Notes: generated by a model from the sequence alone, not told the origin. Numbered from the stretch's first letter, positions 26,130-34,511 are shown. The stretch is DNA of 64,000 nucleotides from Clostridiales bacterium (GCA_029265405.1 JAJUJI010000001.1:286241-350240); one strand, 5' to 3'. Numbers and translations: made by a program.

Positions 26130-26528
26130 TTATTTAAAGAATCTGGCTATTTCGGATTCGGCGCTTTCGGGAGAGTCCGAGGCGTGTATGATGTTGTGCC
26201 TTGTGGAGGTGGCAAAATCGCCTCTGATCGTGCCCGGCTGCGCCTCGTCGTATTTTGTGGGGCCGATAAGGCGGCGCAGGCTTGAAATCGCGCTGTCGCC
26301 GCGGACTATCATCGCCACCACGGGACCCGAAGTCATATAGGCTACGATATCGGGAAAAAACGGCTCGTCCTTCAAATGGGCGTAATGCTCGCGCAGGCTG
26401 TCCTCGCCGAGGCTCATCATTTTCATGGCGGCTATCTCGAAGCCTTTTTTCTCTATGCGCGATATCACCTCGCCGACAAGCCCGCGCTTTACGCAGTCCG
26501 GCTTCAGCATTATGAAAGTGCGTTCCAT
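26130..26528 (-). CDS. ndk: Nucleoside diphosphate kinase
   Basis: 132 residues. It transfers the gamma-phosphate of ATP to nucleoside diphosphates through a phospho-histidine. His115 in H-N-I-I-H-A-S-D-S is the active residue; the K-P-D motif near residue 9 and the G-D-F-A stretch before the active site are conserved. The length is typical for the bacterial enzyme. GGGAGG lies 8 bases before the ATG. It is a single gene, convergent with oppA. Confidence 0.95.
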   Translation of the reverse strand: MERTFIMLKPDCVKRGLVGEVISRIEKKGFEIAAMKMMSLGEDSLREHYAHLKDEPFFPDIVAYMTSGPVVAMIVRGDSAISSLRRLIGPTKYDEAQPGTIRGDFATSTRHNIIHASDSPESAESEIARFFK

Positions 26529-26686
26529 CGGTCATACCTCCCAATAAAATGGCAGAGCAATTATAGCATTATTTTGAAGCGGGCGCTACAAAATTATTTC
26601 AGGCCCTTGTATTGCCTCCGCTTTTCTGCGGGTATATAATTCAAGCGCAATTTAAGCGGCCTAATACCGGAAAGGATGATTCAGCA

Positions 26687-28696
26687 ATGGGTTCCGACTA
26701 TAAAAATGTATTTTCGCCCATTACCATAAGGGGCGTGGAATTTAAAAACCGCATAGTGCTCGCGCCGCCTTCTCCCAACCACGCAAGCCCTGACGGGCTT
26801 GTGACCCACGCCTTTGTGGATTGGTTCAGGCAGTTTGCCAGGGGCGGAGCGGCTGTTCTGTATGTGGGCAATTCGTCCGTAGATATTAACGAGTGCAAGG
26901 ACGAGGAATGCCAGCTCGACTTGAGCCACGACAGGTGCGTCCTTCCGCTTTCCTGGTATGCCGAGATGGCGGCCCAGTACGACTGCCACGCCTCGTTGGA
27001 GATAAACCACAACGGAAAGGATACCGCCTTTGAAACGGTTGGGCACGCGCCCTACAGCGCTTCGGCCATAATCACCTCAAGCGAAATCAGCCGCGCGCGC
27101 AGGCTGGGCCGGGCGCCTATACCCGCGATTGAAATGACCCATGAAAAGATAGAGGAGACGATAGAAAAATACGCCAACGCGGCCCTGCGCATGAAAAGGG
27201 CCGGCATGGACATCTGCCTTCTGCACGGCGGCCACGGCAACCTCATTAGCCAGTTCACAAGCCCGATGTACAACAAGCGGCGGGACGAATACGGCGGCTC
27301 CACGGAAAAGCGGGCCCGCTTCGCCGTGGAGGTCTGCGATAGGATACGCAAGAAATGCGGGGAGGATTTCGTCATAGAGTACCGCATCTCCGCCGACGAG
27401 ATAGCCGAGGAGGGCATGCACTTTGACGAGACGCTCAAGCTTATAGAAATATTGAAGGACAAGGTTGACATATTCAATGTTTCCGCGGGCATACACAGCG
27501 ATTTCGACATGAAATACTACCGCTACTGGTGCCAGAACTACATGATGGAGCGGGGCTTCAACGTGCACTACGCCAGGGATATAAAGAAGGCGTTTCCGGA
27601 CGTGCTGGTGGACGCGGTCGGCTCCATAGTAAGCCTCGATATGGCGGAGGAGATACTTGCAAACGGCTGGGCGGACTTTGTCGCCATGTGCCGTCCGCTT
27701 ATGGCCGACCCGGACATGCCGAGAAAATACGCCGAAAACCGCCCGCAGGACCGGCGCCCCTGCCTCAGGTGCGACGCCTGCGCCAGACGCCTTATAGCTC
27801 CAAGAGTCATCAACTGCGCGGTTAATCCTTTTTCCGGAACGGCATCGGAGTTTCCCGAGGGAGTGGTGCCGAAGGCGCCCGTCAGGAAAAAAGTAGCCGT
27901 TATAGGCGGCGGCCCGGCCGGGATACAGGCTATGCTGACGCTCTGCGAGCGCGGCCACGACGTGACGCTGTATGAAAAAAGCGACCATTTCGGCGGGAAT
28001 TTGATTCCGGCCATAGCTCCGCCCTTCAAGCAGGATTGCAGAGACTATGTCGAGTGGCTCGTCCGCCAGGCGGAAAAAGCCCCGGCAAGAAAGCTTTTGA
28101 ACACCAAGGCGACAAAGGAGCTGCTTGAAAAGGAGAAATACGACGCGCTCATAATCGCCGTCGGGTCGGAGCCCTTTGCGCCCAAGCTGCCCGGAATAGA
28201 CAAGCCCCACGTATGCTGGGCGCCCCTGGCGGAAATGGGCAAGGCTCCTGTGGGAGAGAAAATAGTCGTGGTAGGAGCCGGAGCCATAGGGATGGAGGCC
28301 GCGGTTGACTATCGCCTTCAGGGAAAGGACGTCACGGTCGTCGAGATGCTGGATCCGGAGAGGGCCTTCGCCGGCCTGCGCAAGGGCGCCGGGTCCGGCG
28401 CCAATGAGCTTTTGAGCATAGCCGAAGCCAAGGGCATTCCGCTGCTTTACAATATGGCTCTGACCGAGGTTACAGACAGCGAGGTCATATGCAGGGATGT
28501 GAATACGGGAGAAATGAAGAGCTTTGCCGCCGATACCGTTCTGCTGGCCATAGGGATGAGGCCGCTGCGTGAAACGGTGGACGAGCTGCGCCATTGCGCG
28601 CCGGAAACCTCGGTCTTCATAGTCGGAGACGCCAAGGCCGTCGGCAATATCTCCACCGCCGTGAACCAGGCCTTCGCGGCCGCCGCGCATATATGA
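26687..28696 (+). CDS. NADH:flavin oxidoreductase, Old Yellow Enzyme/2,4-dienoyl-CoA reductase type
   Basis: 669 residues in three parts. An FMN-binding OYE barrel covers residues 1-355 (K-N-R-I-V-L-A-P near 20; Y-G-G-S 202-205). An Fe-S segment holds Cys359, 362, 365 and 377. A nucleotide-disulfide oxidoreductase part follows, with two Rossmann motifs (V-I-G-G-G-P-A-G and V-V-G-A-G-A-I-G). Such enzymes reduce enoyl bonds of CoA esters, bile acids or xenobiotics. The third cysteine is one residue closer than usual (C-x2-C-x2-C-x11-C). The substrate is unknown. ATG 26687 has AAAGGA upstream; an earlier in-frame start at 26612 has none. Confidence 0.88.
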   Translation: MGSDYKNVFSPITIRGVEFKNRIVLAPPSPNHASPDGLVTHAFVDWFRQFARGGAAVLYVGNSSVDINECKDEECQLDLSHDRCVLPLSWYAEMAAQYDCHASLEINHNGKDTAFETVGHAPYSASAIITSSEISRARRLGRAPIPAIEMTHEKIEETIEKYANAALRMKRAGMDICLLHGGHGNLISQFTSPMYNKRRDEYGGSTEKRARFAVEVCDRIRKKCGEDFVIEYRISADEIAEEGMHFDETLKLIEILKDKVDIFNVSAGIHSDFDMKYYRYWCQNYMMERGFNVHYARDIKKAFPDVLVDAVGSIVSLDMAEEILANGWADFVAMCRPLMADPDMPRKYAENRPQDRRPCLRCDACARRLIAPRVINCAVNPFSGTASEFPEGVVPKAPVRKKVAVIGGGPAGIQAMLTLCERGHDVTLYEKSDHFGGNLIPAIAPPFKQDCRDYVEWLVRQAEKAPARKLLNTKATKELLEKEKYDALIIAVGSEPFAPKLPGIDKPHVCWAPLAEMGKAPVGEKIVVVGAGAIGMEAAVDYRLQGKDVTVVEMLDPERAFAGLRKGAGSGANELLSIAEAKGIPLLYNMALTEVTDSEVICRDVNTGEMKSFAADTVLLAIGMRPLRETVDELRHCAPETSVFIVGDAKAVGNISTAVNQAFAAAAHI

Positions 28697-28727
28697 CCGG
28701 CCTGCCAAGATGCGGGATATGAAAATT

Positions 28728-28764
28728 CGGCGGCGCCGCTGTTCGCGGCCGCCGCCGTTTTTTT
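28728..28764 (+). terminator. Terminator of the flavin oxidoreductase gene
   Basis: A GC-rich stem (28728-28739 with 28745-28757, one bulge), 5-base loop, then seven T. Confidence 0.88.
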
Positions 28765-28771
28765 GCAAGGC

Positions 28772-29185
28772 CTATTCATCCGCGGCCTTTTTTATCCGTT
28801 CATATATCTCGGGAAGCTTTTCCTCCACGTTGTAGGACCTGTTGTCCGGCCCCGTCCAGATGTGGAAGGTGGAGGCGGTGCTTATCAATTTTCCGTCCTC
28901 ATCATAGGTCTCGTATAATAGCTCAAGCTTTTTCGGAGCGTAGCGCCCAGGCATGGTCGTAATATACAAGGTCTGTGGATATGTGGCCGCGGCCTTGTAT
29001 TCGATGTGCAGGTCCACCATCGCAGGATTGACTCCGTATGAATTCATCGTTTCAAAGGACAAGCCGGCCGCCTTGAACCAGTCCATCCTTGCCATCTCAT
29101 ACCAAACCGGATAGACGGCGTGGTGTATTACGCCCATCCGGTCGCATTCGGGGTATCGCGTTTCGATTTTTGTCCTTGTTTCCAT
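28772..29185 (-). CDS. Hotdog-fold acyl-CoA thioesterase (YbgC/4HBT type)
   Basis: 137 residues, a single hotdog domain. The 4-hydroxybenzoyl-CoA thioesterase signature is visible: R-Y-x-E-C-D-x-M-G-V-I-H-H-A-V-Y near residues 12-28, with the catalytic-type Asp. It should hydrolyse short-chain or aromatic acyl-CoA. ATG 29185 has AAAAGGA 8 bases upstream, placed directly after a 14-bp hairpin; an earlier in-frame ATG at 29209 would start inside that hairpin. It lies downstream of, and probably with, the UroD-like methyltransferase gene, but a functional link is not obvious. Confidence 0.85.
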   Translation of the reverse strand: METRTKIETRYPECDRMGVIHHAVYPVWYEMARMDWFKAAGLSFETMNSYGVNPAMVDLHIEYKAAATYPQTLYITTMPGRYAPKKLELLYETYDEDGKLISTASTFHIWTGPDNRSYNVEEKLPEIYERIKKAADE

Positions 29186-29200
29186 CGAGACATCCTTTTG

Positions 29201-29242
29201 GCTCGGCATCCGCCCGGCCGGAACCGCCGGCGGATGCCGAGC
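29201..29242 (-). promoter_or_regulatory. Intercistronic hairpin before the thioesterase gene
   Basis: A perfect 14-bp stem (29201-29214 with 29229-29242) ends next to the thioesterase ribosome site, with no T tract. It could set the relative expression of the two genes or stabilise the upstream mRNA end. Confidence 0.45.
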
Positions 29243-29262
29243 CGCTTATTGCTTTGAATTGC

Positions 29263-30300
29263 TTAGAAAAGTATCTGCAGGGGCAGGCGCTTGATCTCCT
29301 CGGCCTTGATGCCGAAGACTTCCTCGCTGTATTTGTCTATCTCCTCGGTCAGCACGGCGTAGGCCCCCGGATAAACGGAGCCCGGACCGCCCTGGGTTAT
29401 GCAGGGGATAAAGTACTTGCTTCCGCAGCTTGAGCAGGCCCTTCTTGCGGCCTTGCGGCAGTCCTCGCGGGTCCAGCCCTTGAAGTCCATCTCCTTGTTG
29501 TCGATGTCTCCCATAAAGGTTATTTTGCCGCCGTATTTCTTAATGAGCTCCGGCACGTTGTTGGACCTCATGCAGCCCTGCCATACGTCTATGCCCATCT
29601 CTATCATGTAGGGCACGAGAGTCGCGGCATAGCTGTCGGCATGGTGGAAGACGAGCTCCACCCCATGGTCGTGATAGTAGCCGTATATCTGCTTGTAGGG
29701 CTCCAGGAAGAAATCGGCGAACATATCGGGGCTCATGAAGGTGCTTCTCTCGCCGCCCCAGTCGTCGTGATGGAAGATGGCGTCCGGATGAAGGTTGGAA
29801 CAGATGCCCTCAGCCAGCTCCAGCTCCCAGTCGGTCAGGTACTTTATCAGGTCGTGCATTTCGTCCGGGTTGGTGATGTAATATGTCAGGGCGTTGCTTA
29901 TTTCGCAAAGATGATGAGTCTGCTCGAAAAGGCCCGGGGCTATGAAGGTCGTCTTGTAAGCCATTGTGCCGTCTACGGCGTCGTATTGCGCCTTGAAGGA
30001 GCCCCATTCCTCGTCGGTAAACTTCAGCGGGGGCGCGTGAACATAATCGCGCCAATGTTCTATGTCCTTGACAACAATTTTATCGGGCGTGTGCACGGGG
30101 AAGGCGCCCGGCACGCCCTCGGGGAAGGAATTCGTCACGCCCCATGCGTTGACGACGTTCATCTGCCCCTTTGACAGGAGGGCGTTCGAATGCATGATAT
30201 ACGGGTGGAACAGGAACTGAAGCGCTTCATACTGGTTGACAAATCTGTCGGGGTTGCCGCCCCTGATCGTTTCCAGCATATTTTGCTTTGGCGTAAGCAT
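29263..30300 (-). CDS. Uroporphyrinogen decarboxylase-family methyltransferase
   Basis: 345 residues with a UroD/MtaA-type barrel. In anaerobes this family mostly transfers methyl groups between methylated substrates or corrinoid proteins and coenzyme M or tetrahydrofolate, using a zinc. Candidate ligands are the His-His of V-F-H-H-A-D-S (residues ~215-221), Cys in Q-G-C-M-R-S and Cys in I-P-C-I-T-Q. There is no haem biosynthesis context. With acs genes in the same genome, a role in feeding methyl groups to the Wood-Ljungdahl pathway is plausible but inferred. GGAGGATAG precedes the ATG, and a consensus promoter lies at 30332-30360. Confidence 0.82.
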   Translation of the reverse strand: MLTPKQNMLETIRGGNPDRFVNQYEALQFLFHPYIMHSNALLSKGQMNVVNAWGVTNSFPEGVPGAFPVHTPDKIVVKDIEHWRDYVHAPPLKFTDEEWGSFKAQYDAVDGTMAYKTTFIAPGLFEQTHHLCEISNALTYYITNPDEMHDLIKYLTDWELELAEGICSNLHPDAIFHHDDWGGERSTFMSPDMFADFFLEPYKQIYGYYHDHGVELVFHHADSYAATLVPYMIEMGIDVWQGCMRSNNVPELIKKYGGKITFMGDIDNKEMDFKGWTREDCRKAARRACSSCGSKYFIPCITQGGPGSVYPGAYAVLTEEIDKYSEEVFGIKAEEIKRLPLQILF

Positions 30301-30331
30301 AGACTATCCTCCCTATTCAAATGGTATTGTA

Positions 30332-30360
30332 ATTATACACTGCTTTGCGCCAAAATGCAA
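30332..30360 (-). promoter_or_regulatory. Sigma-A promoter of the UroD-family gene
   Basis: Minus strand: TTGCAT (30355-30360), 17-base spacer, TATAAT (30332-30337). Confidence 0.75.
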
Positions 30361-30417
30361 TCCGCTCGTTGTAAGCATTACACAAAACATAGCAAGGTAA
30401 AAGATAATGCTAAGATT

Positions 30418-30441
30418 CTTGAATGGGGTTCAAGAGACCGC
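30418..30441 (+). repeat. Inverted copy of the tRNA-Pro anticodon arm
   Basis: This 24-base segment matches, with one mismatch, the sequence of the tRNA-Pro anticodon arm and the bases just after it. The tRNA copy lies on the opposite strand at 30515-30538. It lies beyond the tRNA terminator, so a transcript reading through would carry a sequence antisense to the anticodon arm. No other tRNA parts are present, so it is not a simple tRNA duplication or a standard attachment site. Confidence 0.7.
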
Positions 30442-30446
30442 CGGAT

Positions 30447-30484
30447 AAAAAAAGGCCGCAGGCTTGCAAAAACAAGCCTGCGGC
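30447..30484 (-). terminator. Terminator of tRNA-Pro
   Basis: A perfect 12-bp stem (30455-30466 with 30473-30484), 6-base loop, followed on the minus strand by seven T. It begins 5 bases after the CCA end. Confidence 0.93.
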
Positions 30485-30488
30485 TCAT

Positions 30489-30565
30489 TGGTCCGAGTGA
30501 CTGGATTCGAACCAGCGGCCTCTTGAACCCCATTCAAGCGCGATACCAAGCTTCGCCACACCCGG
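30489..30565 (-). tRNA. tRNA-Pro (anticodon GGG)
   Basis: 77 bases including an encoded CCA end. The acceptor stem CCGGGTG pairs with CACTCGG (one G-T pair). The anticodon stem CTTGA/TCAAG encloses the loop ATGGGGT, giving anticodon GGG. The T arm has GGTTCGAATCC. The gene has its own promoter (30586-30614) and terminator. Confidence 0.95.
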
Positions 30566-30585
30566 ATATTTACCGAAGCCCTAAT

Positions 30586-30614
30586 ATACTAGCATAAAGG
30601 CGCGGATTATGCAA
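30586..30614 (-). promoter_or_regulatory. Promoter of tRNA-Pro
   Basis: Minus strand: TTGCAT (30609-30614), 17-base spacer, TAGTAT (30586-30591), 20 bases before the mature 5' end. Confidence 0.75.
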
Positions 30615-30911
30615 GTCTTTTTTAAGGCTTGCAGCGGAGAAGATGAGCGGGGCGTCCAAATAAGGCGGTTATAAGCTTGCCGGAGGGGTCTATGCATAAA
30701 AAGCGCCGATATAAGACTTTTGAGTCTTTTAGGGCCTCTCGACGTCGCCGCCGAAAGCGGCGAACCTAAAGCGTATGCCGTTCTTCTCCATAATCCGACC
30801 AAGCTTCATATTCGGGAGTTTTCCAATCCCGTGCAGAAATTTTTGCAAACGCCGTGTAAAATTATGCTATTAGCTGGAGATTAATAAAAATATGTTGTTA
30901 AGATTTTTGTA

Positions 30912-30940
30912 TTGCATTTTTTTAACTATAGGTATAAAAT
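30912..30940 (+). promoter_or_regulatory. Probable promoter of the second SLH gene
   Basis: TTGCAT (30912-30917), 17-base spacer, TAAAAT (30935-30940). The leader is about 85 bases. Confidence 0.55.
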
Positions 30941-31030
30941 ATGAAAAAAATGCAGGCACAGCAATTTAAATCGGTATGACTGCCCGAAAGACTCGAAATA
31001 TACTTCATATCCGGAGACAGGAGGAAAAAG

Positions 31031-32629
31031 ATGAAAAGAAAGTCAAGGTATTTACTCAGCGTATTATTGTGCATCTGCCTGATGGCCGCCTGCATGCCGC
31101 TAGCCGGCGCTGCCGCGGAAGCTGGCCAGTATGCCGACATGCGCTCCGAGGGGTATTGGTCCTACAACGCCCTTAACGCCGCTGTGGATAACGGCCTTCT
31201 CCAGGGCGACGAGAGCGGGAAGCTGAACCCCGCCGCGAAGCTTACCCGCGCCGAGGCTGCCAAGGTGCTGGCATCCGCGTTCGGAGCGACCGGACAAGCT
31301 TCCGTCAGCTTCAGCGACGTGGCCTCCGGAAGCTGGTATTACAAGTGGGTTGCGATAGCTGTTAAAATGGGCACCTTCAAGGGCAACGGCGACGGAACCT
31401 TCAATCCCAACGGCTGCATAACCCGGGAGCAGACCTTTACGGCGATTGCGCGCGCCCTTGGCATCAAGAGCGACGATTTGTCGCCTCTGAGTGCGTTTTC
31501 GGATAAGGACAGGATATCCGACTACGCAAAGGCCGGCCTTGCCGGCATGGTTTCAAGGGGCTACCTTAAAGGCTCCGAGGGCAGGCTCAACCCCAAGAGC
31601 TATATTACAAGGGAAGAATTTGCCCAGGTGATGTATAATATATTCAATATTTACTATATTGACATGCCTGGCGTATATGTAGGAAATTACAAGGGCTCCG
31701 TAATAATCAGCTCGCCCGGAGTTACCCTCAAGGATTCGACCGTTAAGGGCGACATAGTGGTTGCCGACGGCGTGGGAAGCGGGGACGTGGTAATAAATAC
31801 CGTTACTATGGGCGGCAAGCTTGTGATTCGCGGAGGCGGCGCAAACTCTGTGAAGGTTATAAAACTGACTGTAGTGACTGCGCTGGCCGACGGAACGACA
31901 AAGAGCACCGACCTTGAGGTCGCGGTGCTGAGCACCGCCGAGGGCGGAACCAGGGTGGTCTTTGAGGATATGCCCGAGGGCACGAAAATAAAGATCGACA
32001 CCGAATCGCTTGCAAGCGCTGGCATAACATCCGATAATCCCTTTACTATAGTGGCGCCCAAGACCGTTGAGATCACCGATATGAAGGGCAATTCCGTCGC
32101 GGACAGCAGCCTTGTAAAGATAACGACCCCGACTTCCGATACCGGCACATCCGGTGGTTCGGGAAGCGGCTCGGGCGGCGGCGGAACAACCGTCAAAGCC
32201 TACAAGGTGGGCTTTACGCTTGAGGATACTCAGACCGGGGAGAAGGTCGCCTCCACCTCCGAATTCTCAAAAACCACCGCAGTATCGACAGCCCTTCTGA
32301 ACCTAATGACAGATTCGGCTAAGAAGGCCGAGATAGAGACCGTATTCGAAGGAAAGGGCTTGAGCGACGAGTTTGAGAGCCTTGTGACATATATGGGCGA
32401 AAGCCATACCGACGCCGAGCTTAAGGCGTATATCGACTCGCTTAACGCAGACCACGAGGTCCAATACTATATCGACGGAAGCAGCGTCGGAACATCGGCG
32501 GCGGCAATCAGCGATATAGGCAAGGACACGACCATAAGCGCCAGCCTTGGTCCCAAATCAACAAAGACCTATGTGGCCGAGTGCGCTTCTCTGAACGTTA
32601 AGCTGATTGTGACGGTTCAGTTCAGTTGA
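31031..32629 (+). CDS. Exported protein with three SLH domains and beta-repeat region
   Basis: 532 residues. A signal peptide (residues 1-28, ending A-G-A-A-A) is followed by three SLH modules (~35-90, ~95-150, ~155-210; e.g. F-S-D-V-A-S-G-S-W-Y-Y-K-W) that anchor it to the cell wall. Residues ~215-300 show short parallel beta-helix-like repeats (V-I-I-S-S-P-G-V-T-L-K-D-S-T-V-K-G-D-I). A Ser/Gly-rich linker at ~375-390 leads to a C-terminal domain of ~140 residues with no recognised motif. AGGAGG precedes the ATG. A surface-display or structural role is likely. Confidence 0.85.
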   Translation: MKRKSRYLLSVLLCICLMAACMPLAGAAAEAGQYADMRSEGYWSYNALNAAVDNGLLQGDESGKLNPAAKLTRAEAAKVLASAFGATGQASVSFSDVASGSWYYKWVAIAVKMGTFKGNGDGTFNPNGCITREQTFTAIARALGIKSDDLSPLSAFSDKDRISDYAKAGLAGMVSRGYLKGSEGRLNPKSYITREEFAQVMYNIFNIYYIDMPGVYVGNYKGSVIISSPGVTLKDSTVKGDIVVADGVGSGDVVINTVTMGGKLVIRGGGANSVKVIKLTVVTALADGTTKSTDLEVAVLSTAEGGTRVVFEDMPEGTKIKIDTESLASAGITSDNPFTIVAPKTVEITDMKGNSVADSSLVKITTPTSDTGTSGGSGSGSGGGGTTVKAYKVGFTLEDTQTGEKVASTSEFSKTTAVSTALLNLMTDSAKKAEIETVFEGKGLSDEFESLVTYMGESHTDAELKAYIDSLNADHEVQYYIDGSSVGTSAAAISDIGKDTTISASLGPKSTKTYVAECASLNVKLIVTVQFS

Positions 32630-32669
32630 GCCGCATTGAGGGAAGCGTGAAACCACTGCCGTAAACGGT

Positions 32670-32712
32670 GCCGCCGGGAGCAAGGAAAATGGAATTCCGG
32701 GCTCCCGGCGGC
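32670..32712. terminator. Hairpin between the SLH gene and the next gene
   Basis: A perfect 12-bp stem (32670-32681 with 32701-32712) with a 19-base loop that itself contains GGAATTCC. No T tract follows, so it may be an attenuator or an mRNA-processing element rather than a full terminator. Confidence 0.45.
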
Positions 32713-32745
32713 AAGTCATAGCTGCGGCGCGGGTTAAGGAAAAGA

Positions 32746-33549
32746 ATGAAAAAGAAGCATACAGTACTTGCCGTTTTAGCTGTTTCGCTTGCCGCGCTTA
32801 TTGGCGTAAGCGCATGGCAGCAGGACAACATCAGGGCGTTCATATACGCTATGACGGCAAGCAGCGGCGAGCTGCTCGCAAGGCAAAAGGAGTCGGAGGC
32901 GCAGCTCAAGGCCGCCATAGCAAAGGAGGGCTTTAAAGCTCCTGAAATAGACGGCGGGAAAATCGCCGCAGCCCTGAATGAAAACAAGTCCTCAAGGGAA
33001 ATCGCCGAGCAAATTCTGAGAGAAGCAAAAGGCGGCTCGCAAGGAGCTTTGCCAGACAAAACGGCTGAGTCCGAAACCGGCTCGCCCTCTGCCGGATCCG
33101 CTTCCGCAGGGACTGAAGAATCCGGCGCCGGGCAAACGGAAGACGGGAGCGATTTCGGCAAAGAAACAAAAAGCGCGGAAGCCGGCGAGGCGGAGCTTGA
33201 AAACCAAATAAATCTCCGCATAGCCCAGCTTTATGTGATAGAGGCGGCGTACAACCAAAAAATCGACGCGGTGATAGAAAAAGCCAAAGAGGAATACTAC
33301 GCTCTGCCGGCAGGCGAGAGGACCAAAGCTAAGAAATACGACATTATTATTAGCAAGGTCCACGAGCTTACCGATCTTGAGATAGCCTGCGACAGAGAGG
33401 TTGACGCCGTAGTGGAGGAGCTGGAAGGCATTTTGAAGGACGCCGGGAAAAGCACCGAGATTTGCGGCCAGATACTGGAATACTACAATAACGAAAAAGC
33501 CGATCGCAGAGCTTATTTTTTGGCGTATATCAAGGAACGAAAGCAATAA
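32746..33549 (+). CDS. Unknown membrane-anchored, helical extracytoplasmic protein
   Basis: 267 residues. A basic N-terminus and one hydrophobic helix (residues 5-24) with no lipobox suggest an uncleaved anchor or signal peptide. Residues ~35-95 are charged and helical. Residues ~96-145 are a Ser/Gly/Glu/Thr low-complexity linker. Residues ~150-267 are strongly helical and acidic/basic (possible coiled coil, with two Cys near 215 and 244). No family was recognised. It follows an exported SLH protein, so a cell-envelope role is plausible. It ends at a strong terminator shared with the convergent esterase gene. Confidence 0.65.
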   Translation: MKKKHTVLAVLAVSLAALIGVSAWQQDNIRAFIYAMTASSGELLARQKESEAQLKAAIAKEGFKAPEIDGGKIAAALNENKSSREIAEQILREAKGGSQGALPDKTAESETGSPSAGSASAGTEESGAGQTEDGSDFGKETKSAEAGEAELENQINLRIAQLYVIEAAYNQKIDAVIEKAKEEYYALPAGERTKAKKYDIIISKVHELTDLEIACDREVDAVVEELEGILKDAGKSTEICGQILEYYNNEKADRRAYFLAYIKERKQ

Positions 33550-33550
33550 A

Positions 33551-33580
33551 GCAAGCAGGGCGCCCGGACGCCCTGCTTGC
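33551..33580. terminator. Terminator between convergent genes
   Basis: A perfect 12-bp stem (33551-33562 with 33569-33580), 6-base loop, followed by TATTTTA on the plus strand. Confidence 0.8.
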
Positions 33581-33590
33581 TATTTTAAGC

Positions 33591-34511
33591 TTATAAGTGC
33601 TTGCTGAAAAAGTCCAGCATAGTCAGAAAATTGTCGGCGCTGCAAAAGCCCTTTTCTGAATGGCCCAAATTTTCATGCACCACAAGGCTGACCCTGCCGG
33701 GCCCGCATGTCCTTTCTATCTTTTCGGCAAGCAGGGTGCTGTGCTGAAGCGGCACTGCGACGTCGCGGGCCCCGTGCTGAAGCATTAGCGGGGGGATATC
33801 CTTATGCACATAGCTTATGGGGCTGATAAGCTTGAGCATGTTTTTGTCGCGCGTAAAAGCAGCTCCGTATGAAGGAGACCCTTCCGCCGCCGAATCCTCT
33901 CTAGCGGAAGCCGGGAGCAAACCGTTTTCGACAAGAAAAGCCCTGTTGTCTGCCGCGAGATCCGAAGGGCCGTACATGGAGATCACAGCCTGAAGCGCGC
34001 TGGAGCAGCCCTCCCAGCCGTAATGCCCGCCCTCGTATTCGGGATGCCCGGCCGTAAAGGCCATCATGAGAGCCAGATGGCCGCCGGCGCTGTCGCCTAT
34101 CATTCCGAAGCGGGCGGGATCGAAGCCGTAGCGCGCAGCGTTGGCGCGCGCCCAGCGTACGGCGGTTTTTACGTCAAAAAGAAACTCCGGAAAAATCGCG
34201 CCGGGCGCAAGCCTGTAATCCACCGTCATGACGGCGTATCCGAAATCAAGAAACCTGATGACAAAGTCCAGAGCTCCGAAGCTTCTGCTGCCCATTGACC
34301 AGCCGCCGCCGTGCACGTAGACGATCAGAGGGAAAGGACCCGACCCGGAAGCGGGCAGGTACACGTCCAAAAGCTGCTGGGGCAGAGCGCCGTACTGAAT
34401 ATTGAGAAATTTGTTTTTTATTCTTGAGGGGTCAAATTCCGATGGTATCGTTATGCTCTCAAACGCCGCCCTCTGCTCGGCGGTCAGAACAGGTGCTGGA
34501 ATTTTACTCAT
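33591..34511 (-). CDS. Alpha/beta-hydrolase, acetyl-esterase (HSL family) type
   Basis: 306 residues. The oxyanion motif H-G-G-G-W (near residue 69), the nucleophile elbow G-D-S-A-G-G-H (near 140), and a later Asp and His (H-G-A-R-D-V-A-V-P and L-G-H-S-E) complete a Ser-Asp-His triad typical of hormone-sensitive-lipase-like esterases. No signal peptide, so it is cytosolic. It probably deacetylates small esters or sugars; the acyltransferase gene upstream on the same strand hints at acyl-sugar metabolism, but a terminator separates them. GGAAGGGG precedes the ATG. Confidence 0.87.
   Translation of the reverse strand: MSKIPAPVLTAEQRAAFESITIPSEFDPSRIKNKFLNIQYGALPQQLLDVYLPASGSGPFPLIVYVHGGGWSMGSRSFGALDFVIRFLDFGYAVMTVDYRLAPGAIFPEFLFDVKTAVRWARANAARYGFDPARFGMIGDSAGGHLALMMAFTAGHPEYEGGHYGWEGCSSALQAVISMYGPSDLAADNRAFLVENGLLPASAREDSAAEGSPSYGAAFTRDKNMLKLISPISYVHKDIPPLMLQHGARDVAVPLQHSTLLAEKIERTCGPGRVSLVVHENLGHSEKGFCSADNFLTMLDFFSKHL

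Larger units (their letters stand above)
30566..31030. other. Intergenic region between tRNA-Pro and the second SLH gene
   Basis: 465 bases. It contains the tRNA promoter, the SLH promoter at 30912-30940, and a short AAGACT-TTTG-AGTCTT hairpin followed by TT near 30713. A 73-codon minus-strand frame (30581-30802) has no ribosome site and crosses the tRNA promoter, so it was not called. Nothing else was recognised. Confidence 0.5.

Noticed and set aside
27077..28768. 563-codon minus-strand open frame opposite the flavin oxidoreductase
   Set aside because: The opposite strand encodes a complete OYE-family enzyme; the antisense product is low in recognisable structure and crosses the terminator.
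30418..30565. tRNA-Pro and its nearby repeat as phage attachment sites
   Set aside because: Attachment sites give direct repeats of the tRNA 3' end; this copy is inverted, covers only the anticodon arm, and no integrase is present.
30581..30802. 73-codon minus-strand frame upstream of tRNA-Pro
   Set aside because: It overlaps the tRNA promoter, has no ribosome site and has Arg/Ser/Leu-rich composition typical of random GC-rich sequence.
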